Virus record (IMG/VR): IMGVR_UViG_3300030451_003595
Coordinates: 1-27,234 of that record
Length of the DNA: 27,234 nt
Origin: a virus
Direction: 5' to 3' (one strand)
How positions within the stretch are numbered: the first letter of the stretch is position 1; the number at the start of each line of letters is the position of its first letter. The notes beneath the pieces were generated by a model. The model was not told where the DNA came from, ran no database searches, and saw only the letters and a program-made list of their open reading frames with translations. A program made the translations under genes and the position numbers. Shown here piece after piece: positions 9,601-15,885 of this stretch.

Positions 9601-10020
9601 TCCTTTATATATCCAATTACCCGGAAAACCACCACTAGTATCAACATAATCAGCTGGTGCAAAATTACTTAATCTATTATTAGAAGAATCCGCATAATCA
9701 GTTAAAAACATGTATATGTTATCTCCATTTAGATCCATATAATAGCCAATAACTTCTAACTTTGGAAAAGTTATTTCCCCTGGTTTTATACCAGTTAAAT
9801 ATCTTTGGTTTATTTTTTCTCTTTCTAATTGTTCAATAGAAGATTTTATAATTGTAATAACACTATTACCTAATACATTTTCTAAAGCCCCAACGTCACT
9901 TCCTTCTGACTTATTAACGTTTATATTTTGAGCGTCTCTATATTCACCATTAGGCACTAGTCTAGCGTCTAAGTCTTTGTTCATCTTAGACTTGAGAAAA
10001 GTATTATTAATTTGTGGCAT
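6619..10020 (-). CDS. Tail stabilisation/muzzle protein, N-terminal part with Ig/cadherin-like tail (1133 residues)
   Basis: The N-terminus (residues 14-52) has the pattern NKDLDARLVPNGEYRDAQN ... SDVGALENVLGN, which I recognise as the start of the long stabilisation/muzzle protein of crAss-like and marine podoviruses. The body is beta-rich (Ser/Thr/Asn/Tyr) with no membrane segment. The last about 225 residues look like two Ig/cadherin-type domains (about 910-1015 and 1020-1133), with strand-turn signatures YTFNLLVSDNSG and YNLKIKATDANG. The gene follows the 394-residue ring protein by 2 bases and is followed after 36 bases by a gene matching the C-terminal half of the same family. Role inferred: the wide distal part of the short tail. 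The added Ig-like domains could bind sugars on the host or brace fibres. Start ATG at 10020 with a TTAATTATG leader. Confidence 0.78.
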   Translation of the reverse strand: MPQINNTFLKSKMNKDLDARLVPNGEYRDAQNINVNKSEGSDVGALENVLGNSVITIIKSSIEQLEREKINQRYLTGIKPGEITFPKLEVIGYYMDLNGDNIYMFLTDYADSSNNRLSNFAPADYVDTSGGFPGNWIYKGAGCYIVRYNTVNNQSRVLVAGNFLNFSKTHPIVNVNLLENLLFFTDDRNQPRKINVETAFNDSWELWNASVVGSNPYYYNEDHISVAKFAPYQPFEFLNSGNSSTLISNSEEFLPPHIITYSFGAHASGDSIMNLVGSYSVTAPNVDYAVGDRLIVKAPFGTTTVDKTYTITSGTTTTVTISGTFGVTIPAGTTLIIQRKNPKYSANYKGDKNLLKDKFPRFSYRFKYDDGEYSLMAPFTQAAFVPKNFGYFIDEDEQKTKESGIVNFMENRVDQVKLNLTLPVMANDLKSALKVEEIQILVKNSDELNVRVIEEVNVGDISGATTTYEYDYLSTKPIKVLPEANLTRVHDKIPVRALTQEVVSNRVVYANFIDKHSSLNNLDYYLDYSKKSTTSNLTKELPLHTVKQNRNYQVGIVLIDRYGRSSNVMLNDDSLLPTNTKNSTIYAPYDTSNDNSLSYLGYGLDFNLINKIPESSDIEGYPGLYSETNPLGYYTYRIVVKQQDQDYYNVYAPGAIAGNINWSTPATPSSSTSLSPLPYASTDSLPSFSNRNSISNISLLGDNINKVPRDLREVNSNDTEFSSSTVLFNRVNPIYNASVTNPSYSVQQLNITGSGQSVVSIKSFKDMGRWATTKGSIYPGQVLDTTSGSGTLIPNPWYPFFATGTGATLKFNFHDIFFKASENPFIATLETNFSIGSTPDYSALQEGIERGFTNLSVFETRPTLSNIDIYWESSSSGLITDLNSELSFAYYPIGFRDSAGNDTSTGGSLQYIQNENMSLNTDVTLNFQLVNQDSNIISSDSVIDISSVVDGNGANRTSEFKINKVNINTFTIQNNALFTFLANSNVVESYTFNLLVSDNSGSSYFTNVPLVIENCTLQNTAPNWVVQPPALTVKSVGAPGDIKIFDINKTAVNNGSVNLSRSNDELVFTIENVGNTNPAPGATQFVLRETATIYSLYVLNPKNFGTYNLKIKATDANGTGLSTDSNDFQVVLN

Positions 10021-10022
10021 AA

Positions 10023-11207
10023 TTAATGTTTAATCCATTTAGATTTGTTTCTAAACACTTGTGATATTTCTTCTAACTTAATGTTACTCAATCTTATTTT
10101 AGCGTTTCTAAGTGTACTAGAACGCTCTCTTTTGAACCTATTTACAACATATTCTGGAACTTTAGATCTTCCAGATAAAATACCATGTGCTATATGCATG
10201 TACATTGCTTGTTCAGCCATTTTAGGTACTTTTAAATCTCCATCAACAGCTAATCCATCAGATATATATTCTAGTATTATAAGTTTATTAGCTAAATCAG
10301 ATGAGAAAGACATTTTACCTAATCTTTCATTTATAGTAAACCATCCGTTTATTTGCGTTATTTCTGGATTTAAACCATATCTTTCTCCGTAAGCTTGTTT
10401 CCACCAAGTGTAATCATAAACACCGTTAAAGTTAAATGGATCATAATTACCAGTAATGTTATTTTCATTAGCTGTTTTCCATCGTTCTTCAGTTATAGAT
10501 TGATCTGCATCTAAATTTTCTCCAAAAGCATCTTGTGTTGGTATACCTTGTACATCTTGTAAAGGTAGTTCAGTAGGATTAGAAGTTAATCTAGTTGGAT
10601 AAATAATATGTTTAATACCTAAATTATCAACCCAAGACATTTGAACGTAATTAACGTAGTCTTGTGGTATTGGTACAGATAAACTTGCTGGAATAGTAAG
10701 CTCTTGAGCTCTAATACTTTTTAATGTGTCATAGCTAAACTCTTGCAAACCTCTTTTAGCATGGAACATAACATCAGTTCTTTTCACTCCTGGAATCAGT
10801 TTACCAGCTCCGACATAGCCTACTATAAAGTTATTGATTATATCGTTTAAGGTGATGTAAGAATAACCACCATAGTTGTTATTGATAGCAAATTGCTTGA
10901 GTTGTATATAAAATCTACCGTTATACCCAACTGAAAGAGGATCCCTTAATTTTATTTGGTTAAACGCAAATATATAAGATAAATCTTCATCAATAGCAAC
11001 AAATCCAGCACCAGAACCATCATCGTAATATAATGTATAATTAGATACTGAAGTTATTTGTATACCACCTTCGTCAAAAGCACTAACTGCTACAGTGTCA
11101 AAACTCCAAGCGTTTATAGTTATCTCATTACCTGGTACATTACTTAAAACACCTAAGTCTTGTTGTCCAGCGTAGTATTGAGCATTAGTTTCTGTTAATA
11201 GTGCCAT
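10023..11207 (-). CDS. Connector ring / tail tubular protein (394 residues)
   Basis: A short beta-rich N-terminal domain (residues about 1-110) precedes a helical region, TLNDIINNFIVGYVGAGKLI (about 122-141) then VKRTDVMFHAKRGLQEFSYD and IPQDYVNYVQMSWVD. This is a pattern I know from structural proteins of crAss-like and marine phages that stack under the portal (P22 gp4-like or T7 gp11-like adaptors in role). The C-terminus is basic (VNRFKRERSSTLRNAKIRL) and could face DNA or a neighbouring ring. Stop TAA lies 2 bases before the muzzle start, and the start lies 3 bases after the previous stop, so it is translated in a tight operon with the other ring protein. The ring role is inferred from family memory and position; which ring it forms cannot be told from sequence. 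Confidence 0.72.
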   Translation of the reverse strand: MALLTETNAQYYAGQQDLGVLSNVPGNEITINAWSFDTVAVSAFDEGGIQITSVSNYTLYYDDGSGAGFVAIDEDLSYIFAFNQIKLRDPLSVGYNGRFYIQLKQFAINNNYGGYSYITLNDIINNFIVGYVGAGKLIPGVKRTDVMFHAKRGLQEFSYDTLKSIRAQELTIPASLSVPIPQDYVNYVQMSWVDNLGIKHIIYPTRLTSNPTELPLQDVQGIPTQDAFGENLDADQSITEERWKTANENNITGNYDPFNFNGVYDYTWWKQAYGERYGLNPEITQINGWFTINERLGKMSFSSDLANKLIILEYISDGLAVDGDLKVPKMAEQAMYMHIAHGILSGRSKVPEYVVNRFKRERSSTLRNAKIRLSNIKLEEISQVFRNKSKWIKH

Positions 11208-11210
11208 GTA

Positions 11211-11939
11211 TTATGATTTTTCGTTTACTTCTTCTTGTTGAATTTTCTGTGCTGCTACTTGTACTATTTGTGGGTCTCTTATAACTATACCAGCATAAAG
11301 CAGCATTCTTAATATTAACTCTGTTTGTTCTGAGTTATGTAATTCAAAATCTTGATAACCAGTTGTAGGATAAACTCCAGCTCCAGTACCAGTAGAAAAA
11401 ACAAAAGCTCCTGTTACAGGATCTATAGTGTAAGCCCATACAGGGTCTAATGGTTTTTTAACATACTGAACTTTCACATTTGTAGTGATAGAGCTCGGAG
11501 AAACAATTAATTGATTGTCTTCATAAAGACATATTGGATGTGTTAAAGAAGGAGCTGTTAAAGGAGATTTTATTAAGTTATAATAATCAGCTCTACCTAC
11601 TGTTTGGATTTCTGCTATAGGTCTACCTGTTTGTTCAGAGGTAAAAGATCCTAATCTATACAAATCTGTTGGTACTGTAAAAGGATTAGTACCTGTTGGC
11701 GCAGCTTCTGTTTTGAATTCTGCTATTTTTTCTTCTGTTATGGCAACTCTATCTGAGTATTCAACGTCAGACTGTGGTATACGTAATTGTTGATTTAAGT
11801 CTTCAAAATAACCCTCAAATATCTGTCTTTGTACTTGGGTACCTATTTTATTGAACTCATCTGGCGTCATATATCCACGCTGTTCTTTATTTAGTATAAG
11901 TAATACTGTTTTATATACTGTATCTACGCTTACTGCCAT
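11211..11939 (-). CDS. Head-tail connector ring protein, crAss-like (242 residues)
   Basis: The N-terminus is helical and carries ILNKEQRGYMTPDEFNKIG (residues about 15-33), then QRQIFEGYFEDLNQQLR, a signature I recall from small ring proteins of crAss-like and other marine podoviruses. The middle is beta-rich (FTVPTDLYRLGSF and KVQYVKKPLDPVWAY, about 152-166), and the C-terminus is helical again (TELILRMLLYAGIVIRDPQIVQ). The helix-beta-helix layout fits an adaptor ring under the portal. It is the first gene after a strong terminator (11952-11980) and is followed after 3 bases by the second ring protein. It therefore probably heads the tail transcript, or is reached by read-through. The ATG sits in an A/T leader (AATATTTAAAATG) with no Shine-Dalgarno. 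Confidence 0.72.
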   Translation of the reverse strand: MAVSVDTVYKTVLLILNKEQRGYMTPDEFNKIGTQVQRQIFEGYFEDLNQQLRIPQSDVEYSDRVAITEEKIAEFKTEAAPTGTNPFTVPTDLYRLGSFTSEQTGRPIAEIQTVGRADYYNLIKSPLTAPSLTHPICLYEDNQLIVSPSSITTNVKVQYVKKPLDPVWAYTIDPVTGAFVFSTGTGAGVYPTTGYQDFELHNSEQTELILRMLLYAGIVIRDPQIVQVAAQKIQQEEVNEKS

Positions 11940-11951
11940 TTTAAATATTTT

Positions 11952-11980
11952 AAAAAAAAAGGGTGGCGAAATACCACCCT
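11952..11980 (-). terminator. Rho-independent terminator after the 258-residue gene
   Basis: On the minus strand AGGGTGG and CCACCCT form a perfect 7-pair stem around a 7-base loop (TATTTCG), followed directly by a run of T. It starts 15 bases after the stop at 11996 and ends 12 bases before the next ATG. The T-run is only on the minus-strand side, so it acts on leftward transcription. Confidence 0.9.
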
Positions 11981-11995
11981 AATTATAATCACTTG

Positions 11996-12772
11996 TTATT
12001 TGGTCTTTTTATCTATTGATTTGTAAACTTCCATTCCTTCGTCAGTTTTAAACCAAGCAGCTAAAGCGCTGTATGGATTTTCATCAAAAGGTACGTTCAT
12101 TAATTTACGACCATTACTAGCCCAAGAGAAAGTTCTTTGATCTTGAGATAATGATATTATTCCAGCTTCAGTAGCTTTAATACCAAAATTCCTTAGTTCA
12201 ACATTTTCATCATTTGCTAATTCCATAAATAATGCTGGATTTGACTTAGCAAACAACAATAAATCTCTTTTTATCTCTTTAGAACTCATACTAGATACTG
12301 AAGAACCTAATTCAACTCTAAGAATTGCCTCTGCTTGATCAATATCTATACTGATAGCCAAAGCCATTGCTTCAACCTCTAAATGCAGATCTTCTAGATC
12401 ATCAGAAGCTTCTTGTACTTCATCTCTTTCAGCATAAATCTTACCCTTGTTTGGATGATAAAGTGAAAGTAGTTTTTGTAAAGCAACTTTTTCTTTTGAT
12501 ACCATTAAAACTCCATCTTCAAAAACAATATGTCCTAATGTTACAGGACCTTTTTGCTCATCTACAAATGGACTTCTCATATTAGTAGCATATCTAAGCT
12601 CTCTATTATAACCTTTTTCTTCATCAAAATACATTAGAGGTTTTCTCATAGAATGTCTAGAGTTAATTCTAAATGTTAATGGTGAAGCACCATGTAATAA
12701 GTGATAGTATCTATCTTTAATTTCCCAAGTGTCTTTTACAACCTCAGGTTTTTTCTTTTCTTTTGTTTCCAT
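11996..12772 (-). CDS. Conserved phage protein of unknown function, between two terminators (258 residues)
   Basis: I recall similar proteins in several marine phage groups but know no function. The N-terminal third has IKDRYYHLLHGASPLTFRI and a KPLMYFDEEKGYNRELRYATN stretch. The middle is acidic and helical (about 105-150, SDDLEDLHLEVEAMALAIS). The C-terminus ends in PYSALAAWFKTDEGMEVYKS. There is no signal peptide or membrane segment. I start at ATG 12772 because the longer frame's ATG (12808) lies inside the upstream terminator hairpin and would add a spurious hydrophobic leader. The gene is enclosed by terminators at 12801-12820 and 11952-11980, so it probably has its own promoter in the A/T leader or depends on read-through. 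Position among head genes suggests a virion or assembly role, which is inference. Confidence 0.75.
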   Translation of the reverse strand: METKEKKKPEVVKDTWEIKDRYYHLLHGASPLTFRINSRHSMRKPLMYFDEEKGYNRELRYATNMRSPFVDEQKGPVTLGHIVFEDGVLMVSKEKVALQKLLSLYHPNKGKIYAERDEVQEASDDLEDLHLEVEAMALAISIDIDQAEAILRVELGSSVSSMSSKEIKRDLLLFAKSNPALFMELANDENVELRNFGIKATEAGIISLSQDQRTFSWASNGRKLMNVPFDENPYSALAAWFKTDEGMEVYKSIDKKTK

Positions 12773-12792
12773 AATATAATATAATATAATAA
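12773..12792 (-). promoter_or_regulatory. ATTAT-repeat leader before the 258-residue gene
   Basis: Immediately before the ATG at 12772 the minus strand reads as repeated ATTAT units (ATTATATTATATTATATTATG). The same pattern stands before the scaffold-like gene at 15861-15875. It may be an unstructured translation-initiation region or part of a promoter after the terminator. No Bacteroidota TTTG/TAnnTTTG promoter could be made out. Confidence 0.35.
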
Positions 12793-12794
12793 TT

Positions 12795-12820
12795 AAAAAA
12801 GACCCCACCGAAGTGGGATC
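12795..12820 (-). terminator. Rho-independent terminator with UUCG loop after the capsid genes
   Basis: The minus strand reads GATCCCAC-TTCG-GTGGGGTC followed by TTTTTT: an 8-pair stem with one T-G wobble, capped by the very stable UUCG tetraloop. It begins 10 bases after the stop of the 100-residue gene at 12831 and would end the major capsid transcript. Confidence 0.92.
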
Positions 12821-12830
12821 TTATATTTAT

Positions 12831-13133
12831 TTAGTGAGATTGAATACAATCAGAAACCGCGTAAGTAGAAGTATCAATTGATACAAGTTTACCTGGGTTT
12901 TGTTGTGCATCTCTAAGAGCGTCAACTACCAATTTAATAAAAGTTGGTACTGCAGCTCCAACAGCAGCATGAGTCAAAGTAATAATTTGATTCTCAGAAT
13001 GCTCCATAGCGTAAGTAATTACAGTAGAAGTAGATCCTCCTGTAACTGCTACTATGTTATCTGTCGGTATTGGTTTTGTAGTGTTTTCTGATCCAGTTCC
13101 AGAACCAGTTACTGTTACATAAATATATCCCAT
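12831..13133 (-). CDS. Small capsid-associated protein candidate (100 residues)
   Basis: A small protein with a beta-rich, Thr/Val/Gly-rich first half (IYVTVTGSGTGS, then IVAVTGGSTSTVITYAM) and an amphipathic helix near residues 64-76 (TFIKLVVDALRDA), ending in a short beta-like tail. I do not recognise a family by name. It begins 27 bases after the major capsid gene and is followed 10 bases later by a strong terminator, so it probably shares the abundant capsid transcript. Small genes in this place often encode capsid decoration or cement proteins. That role is inferred from position and beta-rich composition only. The AAATTATG leader matches that of the capsid gene. Confidence 0.65.
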   Translation of the reverse strand: MGYIYVTVTGSGTGSENTTKPIPTDNIVAVTGGSTSTVITYAMEHSENQIITLTHAAVGAAVPTFIKLVVDALRDAQQNPGKLVSIDTSTYAVSDCIQSH

Positions 13134-13160
13134 AATTTCTATCTTTTAAAATGTTAATAA

Positions 13161-14636
13161 TTATACAGTAGACTTAAACAATACGAAGTTATTCGCAGCT
13201 TGAGTTACTAAACATCTTTCAGATAAGAAGTTAACAGTCATAGCATCTAAATCAGAAGTGTAAGCACCTCCAACAGATCCAGTGATCCAAGACTTCATTC
13301 TTCTGTCATCAGATTCTGAAGCTCTATATCTTATATGTAAGAAAGGACGTCTAATGTTTTGACCCATTACTTGGTCATAAACTGTACTAGTTCCAGCAGG
13401 AACCATTACACCATCAATGTCTCCAATAAGTCCTCTAGTAGAGAAATCATTAAGATATTTCCAGTCAGTTTTGTAGAAGTCATAAGAACCTCTTCTAAAA
13501 CCAGAGAAACCAAAGTTAAGCGCCATGTCAGCTTCATTATCAAAAAGACCGTAAGAAGCAGCTTGAGTAGAAGCGTATGATCCGTTCATAGCAGCGATCA
13601 TGTCATCAAAATCAAGAGCTGTTTGTCTAGATAAGAAAAGCATGTTTTCTTCAATAGCACCCTGCGTATCTAATTGCTTAAGGATAGTGTCAAAATCTCC
13701 TAATGCACCAGCTCCAGGAGCAGCAGCACCAGCGAAATCATTATAAACATTACCTCTTGCTTCGATAGCAGCAAATAGACCTTCAGAACCGTTGTTAGCT
13801 GCTATTCCATTACCAGGATTAACAATACCAGCAGCACCGTTTTCTACAGCTTCAACCATACTCATTTCTAAGTAATCTTCAAATCTAAGTCTTGTTTCAG
13901 ATTCAGCTTTTAAATACCAAAGGTATCCAGAAGTTCCATCTTCAGTAGCAACTTCAACCCATCCAATTTGAGAAGCATCAGAACCACTAACTTGGAACTT
14001 ATCTCTTAAAATGATTGGTTTGTTTGAAAATTGAGTTAACGTAGGTTCAATACTATCCATTCCTGCATAGTTAGAAGTACCAGCATCAGCACCACCAGAA
14101 CCTTTTGCAAATTCAGAACCGTATACAAACGTCTTAATGTCTGTAGCAGCAGCTAAAGTACCAGCAGTAGCAGTTTCATATGTTTCAAAAGTAACAAGTG
14201 CAGTTCTAGGAGGTCCAGGTACAGCATTAGCTACAACAGTAACCCTAGCCTTAACAGTTGTTAATCCGCTAGCCATTAAAATAGTATTCCCTACTTTAAT
14301 TGCGCATTCTTTACCAGCTTCAATTGGAACTGTTATAGATAAATTACCAACTTGCATTTCGCAACCTTCATAAGAAACATGTAATCTATTTTGTTCAGAC
14401 CAAATTACTTGATCAGATGTCATAGGCATTTCAGCGCCTACCATTCTTAGGAAACCAGATAAAGTTCTGTTTCCGTATCTTTCTACTTCAGCTTCATAAA
14501 GCTCAGGTAGATATTGTTGTGCGAAAGTTCCGCCCCCAGCAGCCGAATCAAACTGCAAGTAATTAGACTGTAAAGTCATTTGCGTTTGATGTGGGATTAA
14601 TGTAGGTGGAAAACTTCCACTTGTGTTAAAAGCCAT
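13161..14636 (-). CDS. Major capsid protein (491 residues)
   Basis: The call rests on position (after portal and scaffold-like genes), length, and composition. The protein is rich in Ala/Gly/Thr/Ser, with an N-terminal segment FAQQYLPELYEAEVERYGNR (residues about 38-57) resembling the long N-terminal helix of HK97-fold shells. Further on are a long helix-like stretch (about 250-275, RLRFEDYLEMSMVEAVENGAAG) and a C-terminal part with PFLHIRYRASESDDRRMKSW. From memory the N-terminal pattern recurs in marine phage capsid proteins. Codon use is less A/T-extreme than in the neighbours (more GCA/CCA-type codons), as often seen in highly expressed genes. It would assemble around the scaffold and connect to the portal. 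Leader TAATTATG, stop TAA. Confidence 0.82.
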   Translation of the reverse strand: MAFNTSGSFPPTLIPHQTQMTLQSNYLQFDSAAGGGTFAQQYLPELYEAEVERYGNRTLSGFLRMVGAEMPMTSDQVIWSEQNRLHVSYEGCEMQVGNLSITVPIEAGKECAIKVGNTILMASGLTTVKARVTVVANAVPGPPRTALVTFETYETATAGTLAAATDIKTFVYGSEFAKGSGGADAGTSNYAGMDSIEPTLTQFSNKPIILRDKFQVSGSDASQIGWVEVATEDGTSGYLWYLKAESETRLRFEDYLEMSMVEAVENGAAGIVNPGNGIAANNGSEGLFAAIEARGNVYNDFAGAAAPGAGALGDFDTILKQLDTQGAIEENMLFLSRQTALDFDDMIAAMNGSYASTQAASYGLFDNEADMALNFGFSGFRRGSYDFYKTDWKYLNDFSTRGLIGDIDGVMVPAGTSTVYDQVMGQNIRRPFLHIRYRASESDDRRMKSWITGSVGGAYTSDLDAMTVNFLSERCLVTQAANNFVLFKSTV

Positions 14637-14648
14637 AATTATATGTTT

Positions 14649-15860
14649 TTAGTTTTTGTTTTTTATTGATTTTATTTTTAACCCAGAACTATTTACACCA
14701 CTTATTGCTTTTACTTTCATTCCATTAATATAAACCTCCCCATTAGACGTAGCTCTTGGTTCATTTGATATATTTTTGGACTTAGCCATCATATCTTTAA
14801 CTGCATCAGCTTTGCCTTGCTCGTAAAAATGATTAGCTATAGTATCAGCATTTTGCGCTGCGTAAATGGCTTTGTGATAACCTTTAAAATCTGTTACTTC
14901 ACCTTTATTATCTAAGAACTTCCCGACTAGGTTTGTAAGATCCGATTGATTATTAGCAACATCTTCAGTGTTTTTAATGCCATATCTAAATTTTTTATCA
15001 CCAATATTGAAATCAAAACCTTTGAATTCTTGGTTAAAAAAGTCTTTAGTTCTAGCTTTAAACTTCCCATGTTGTTCTTGAACCACTTGTTGTTCTTTGT
15101 TATATCTATTGAAAAAATCCATTGCTTTTTGTTGTTCTTGAGTAACGCCCGGTCTCAACTTGATCTCGTCGTAATACTTCTTTTTCGTTTCCTCCAAAAA
15201 GTTTTTGGCTTTTGCAATTTCTTCCTTGTATGCGAGTTTCTTTTTACGCATATCTCTTTCTTCATCTAACTCTTCATCGTACGAAAAGTTATCTTCTAAA
15301 AGAAAGTTAATTTCTTCATCATCCAAATGTGGTTTGGACTTTCTATAATATTCTCTTAATAAAACATCGTTGTCAATATTAGAGTAATCTGCGTTTAATC
15401 TAACATAATCATCAATAGTTCCACCAGTTTCTTTCATAAAGTTAACTAACTTTTCTATATTCTCTGGTAAATCTACTTTAGGTTGTTCTACTTCAGGTTG
15501 AGTATTTACAACTTTTTCTTCAACGACTTCTTCTTCTTCTGTTATTTCTGATATAGGAGATTCTACTACTACTTCCTTTTTTTCTACTTTTTCTTTTTCT
15601 TCTTCTTGTTTAGTATCATCTGTACTGGACTCGACCCGTACCGGTTCGTCCATTTTCTTGCTATCTCCGGATGATTCGCCCACAGATACTTCCTTTGTTT
15701 CTCCGATTTGAACGGCATTTTCTACCTCCTTTTTTTCTTCTTCTTTATCTTTTTTAGATAAATCTATTTTTATTGCTTCTTTGTTTGGTGTTAGTTTTTT
15801 AGGTCGACCTCTTTTCTTTTTAATTTTAAAGTCACCTTCTTGTTTTACTTCTTCTGACAT
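14649..15860 (-). CDS. Probable scaffolding protein with N-terminal AT-hook-like motif (403 residues)
   Basis: The protein is very charged and low in hydrophobics. Residues 14-22 (KKKRGRPKK) match the AT-hook core GRP flanked by basic residues, a minor-groove DNA-binding motif. Residues about 30-125 are Glu/Lys/Val low complexity. A helical region about 190-260 is Lys/Glu/Asp-rich, and the C-terminus is basic (GLKIKSIKNKN). Placement between portal and major capsid genes, charge, helicity and a basic C-terminal end fit a scaffold, whose C-terminus often docks to the capsid. The function is inferred, and homologs are usually labelled unknown structural or scaffold. It starts 25 bases after the portal stop; the leader is an ATTAT repeat. 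Confidence 0.65.
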   Translation of the reverse strand: MSEEVKQEGDFKIKKKRGRPKKLTPNKEAIKIDLSKKDKEEEKKEVENAVQIGETKEVSVGESSGDSKKMDEPVRVESSTDDTKQEEEKEKVEKKEVVVESPISEITEEEEVVEEKVVNTQPEVEQPKVDLPENIEKLVNFMKETGGTIDDYVRLNADYSNIDNDVLLREYYRKSKPHLDDEEINFLLEDNFSYDEELDEERDMRKKKLAYKEEIAKAKNFLEETKKKYYDEIKLRPGVTQEQQKAMDFFNRYNKEQQVVQEQHGKFKARTKDFFNQEFKGFDFNIGDKKFRYGIKNTEDVANNQSDLTNLVGKFLDNKGEVTDFKGYHKAIYAAQNADTIANHFYEQGKADAVKDMMAKSKNISNEPRATSNGEVYINGMKVKAISGVNSSGLKIKSIKNKN

Positions 15861-15875
15861 AATATAATATAATAG
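15861..15875 (-). promoter_or_regulatory. ATTAT-repeat leader before the scaffold-like gene
   Basis: The minus strand before the ATG reads CTATTATATTATATTATG, nearly the same as the leader of the gene at 12772. It is a shared, unstructured A/T initiation region; a promoter role is possible but not shown. Confidence 0.3.
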
Positions 15876-15885
15876 TTAATAATAA

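Noticed and set aside
10045-10392. Plus-strand open frame of 115 codons opposite the ring protein gene
   Set aside because: It is the antisense shadow of a clear structural gene. Its hydrophobic look comes from reading complementary A/T-rich codons.
12773-12808. Upstream ATG at 12808 for the 258-residue gene, giving a hydrophobic leader like a signal peptide
   Set aside because: The ATG lies inside the terminator hairpin and the extra residues translate the T-run and ATTAT repeat. The ATG at 12772 gives a normal charged start.
13134-13160. Possible terminator between the major capsid gene and the small downstream gene
   Set aside because: The 27-base gap has no inverted repeat or T-run on the minus strand, so the two genes are taken as one transcript.
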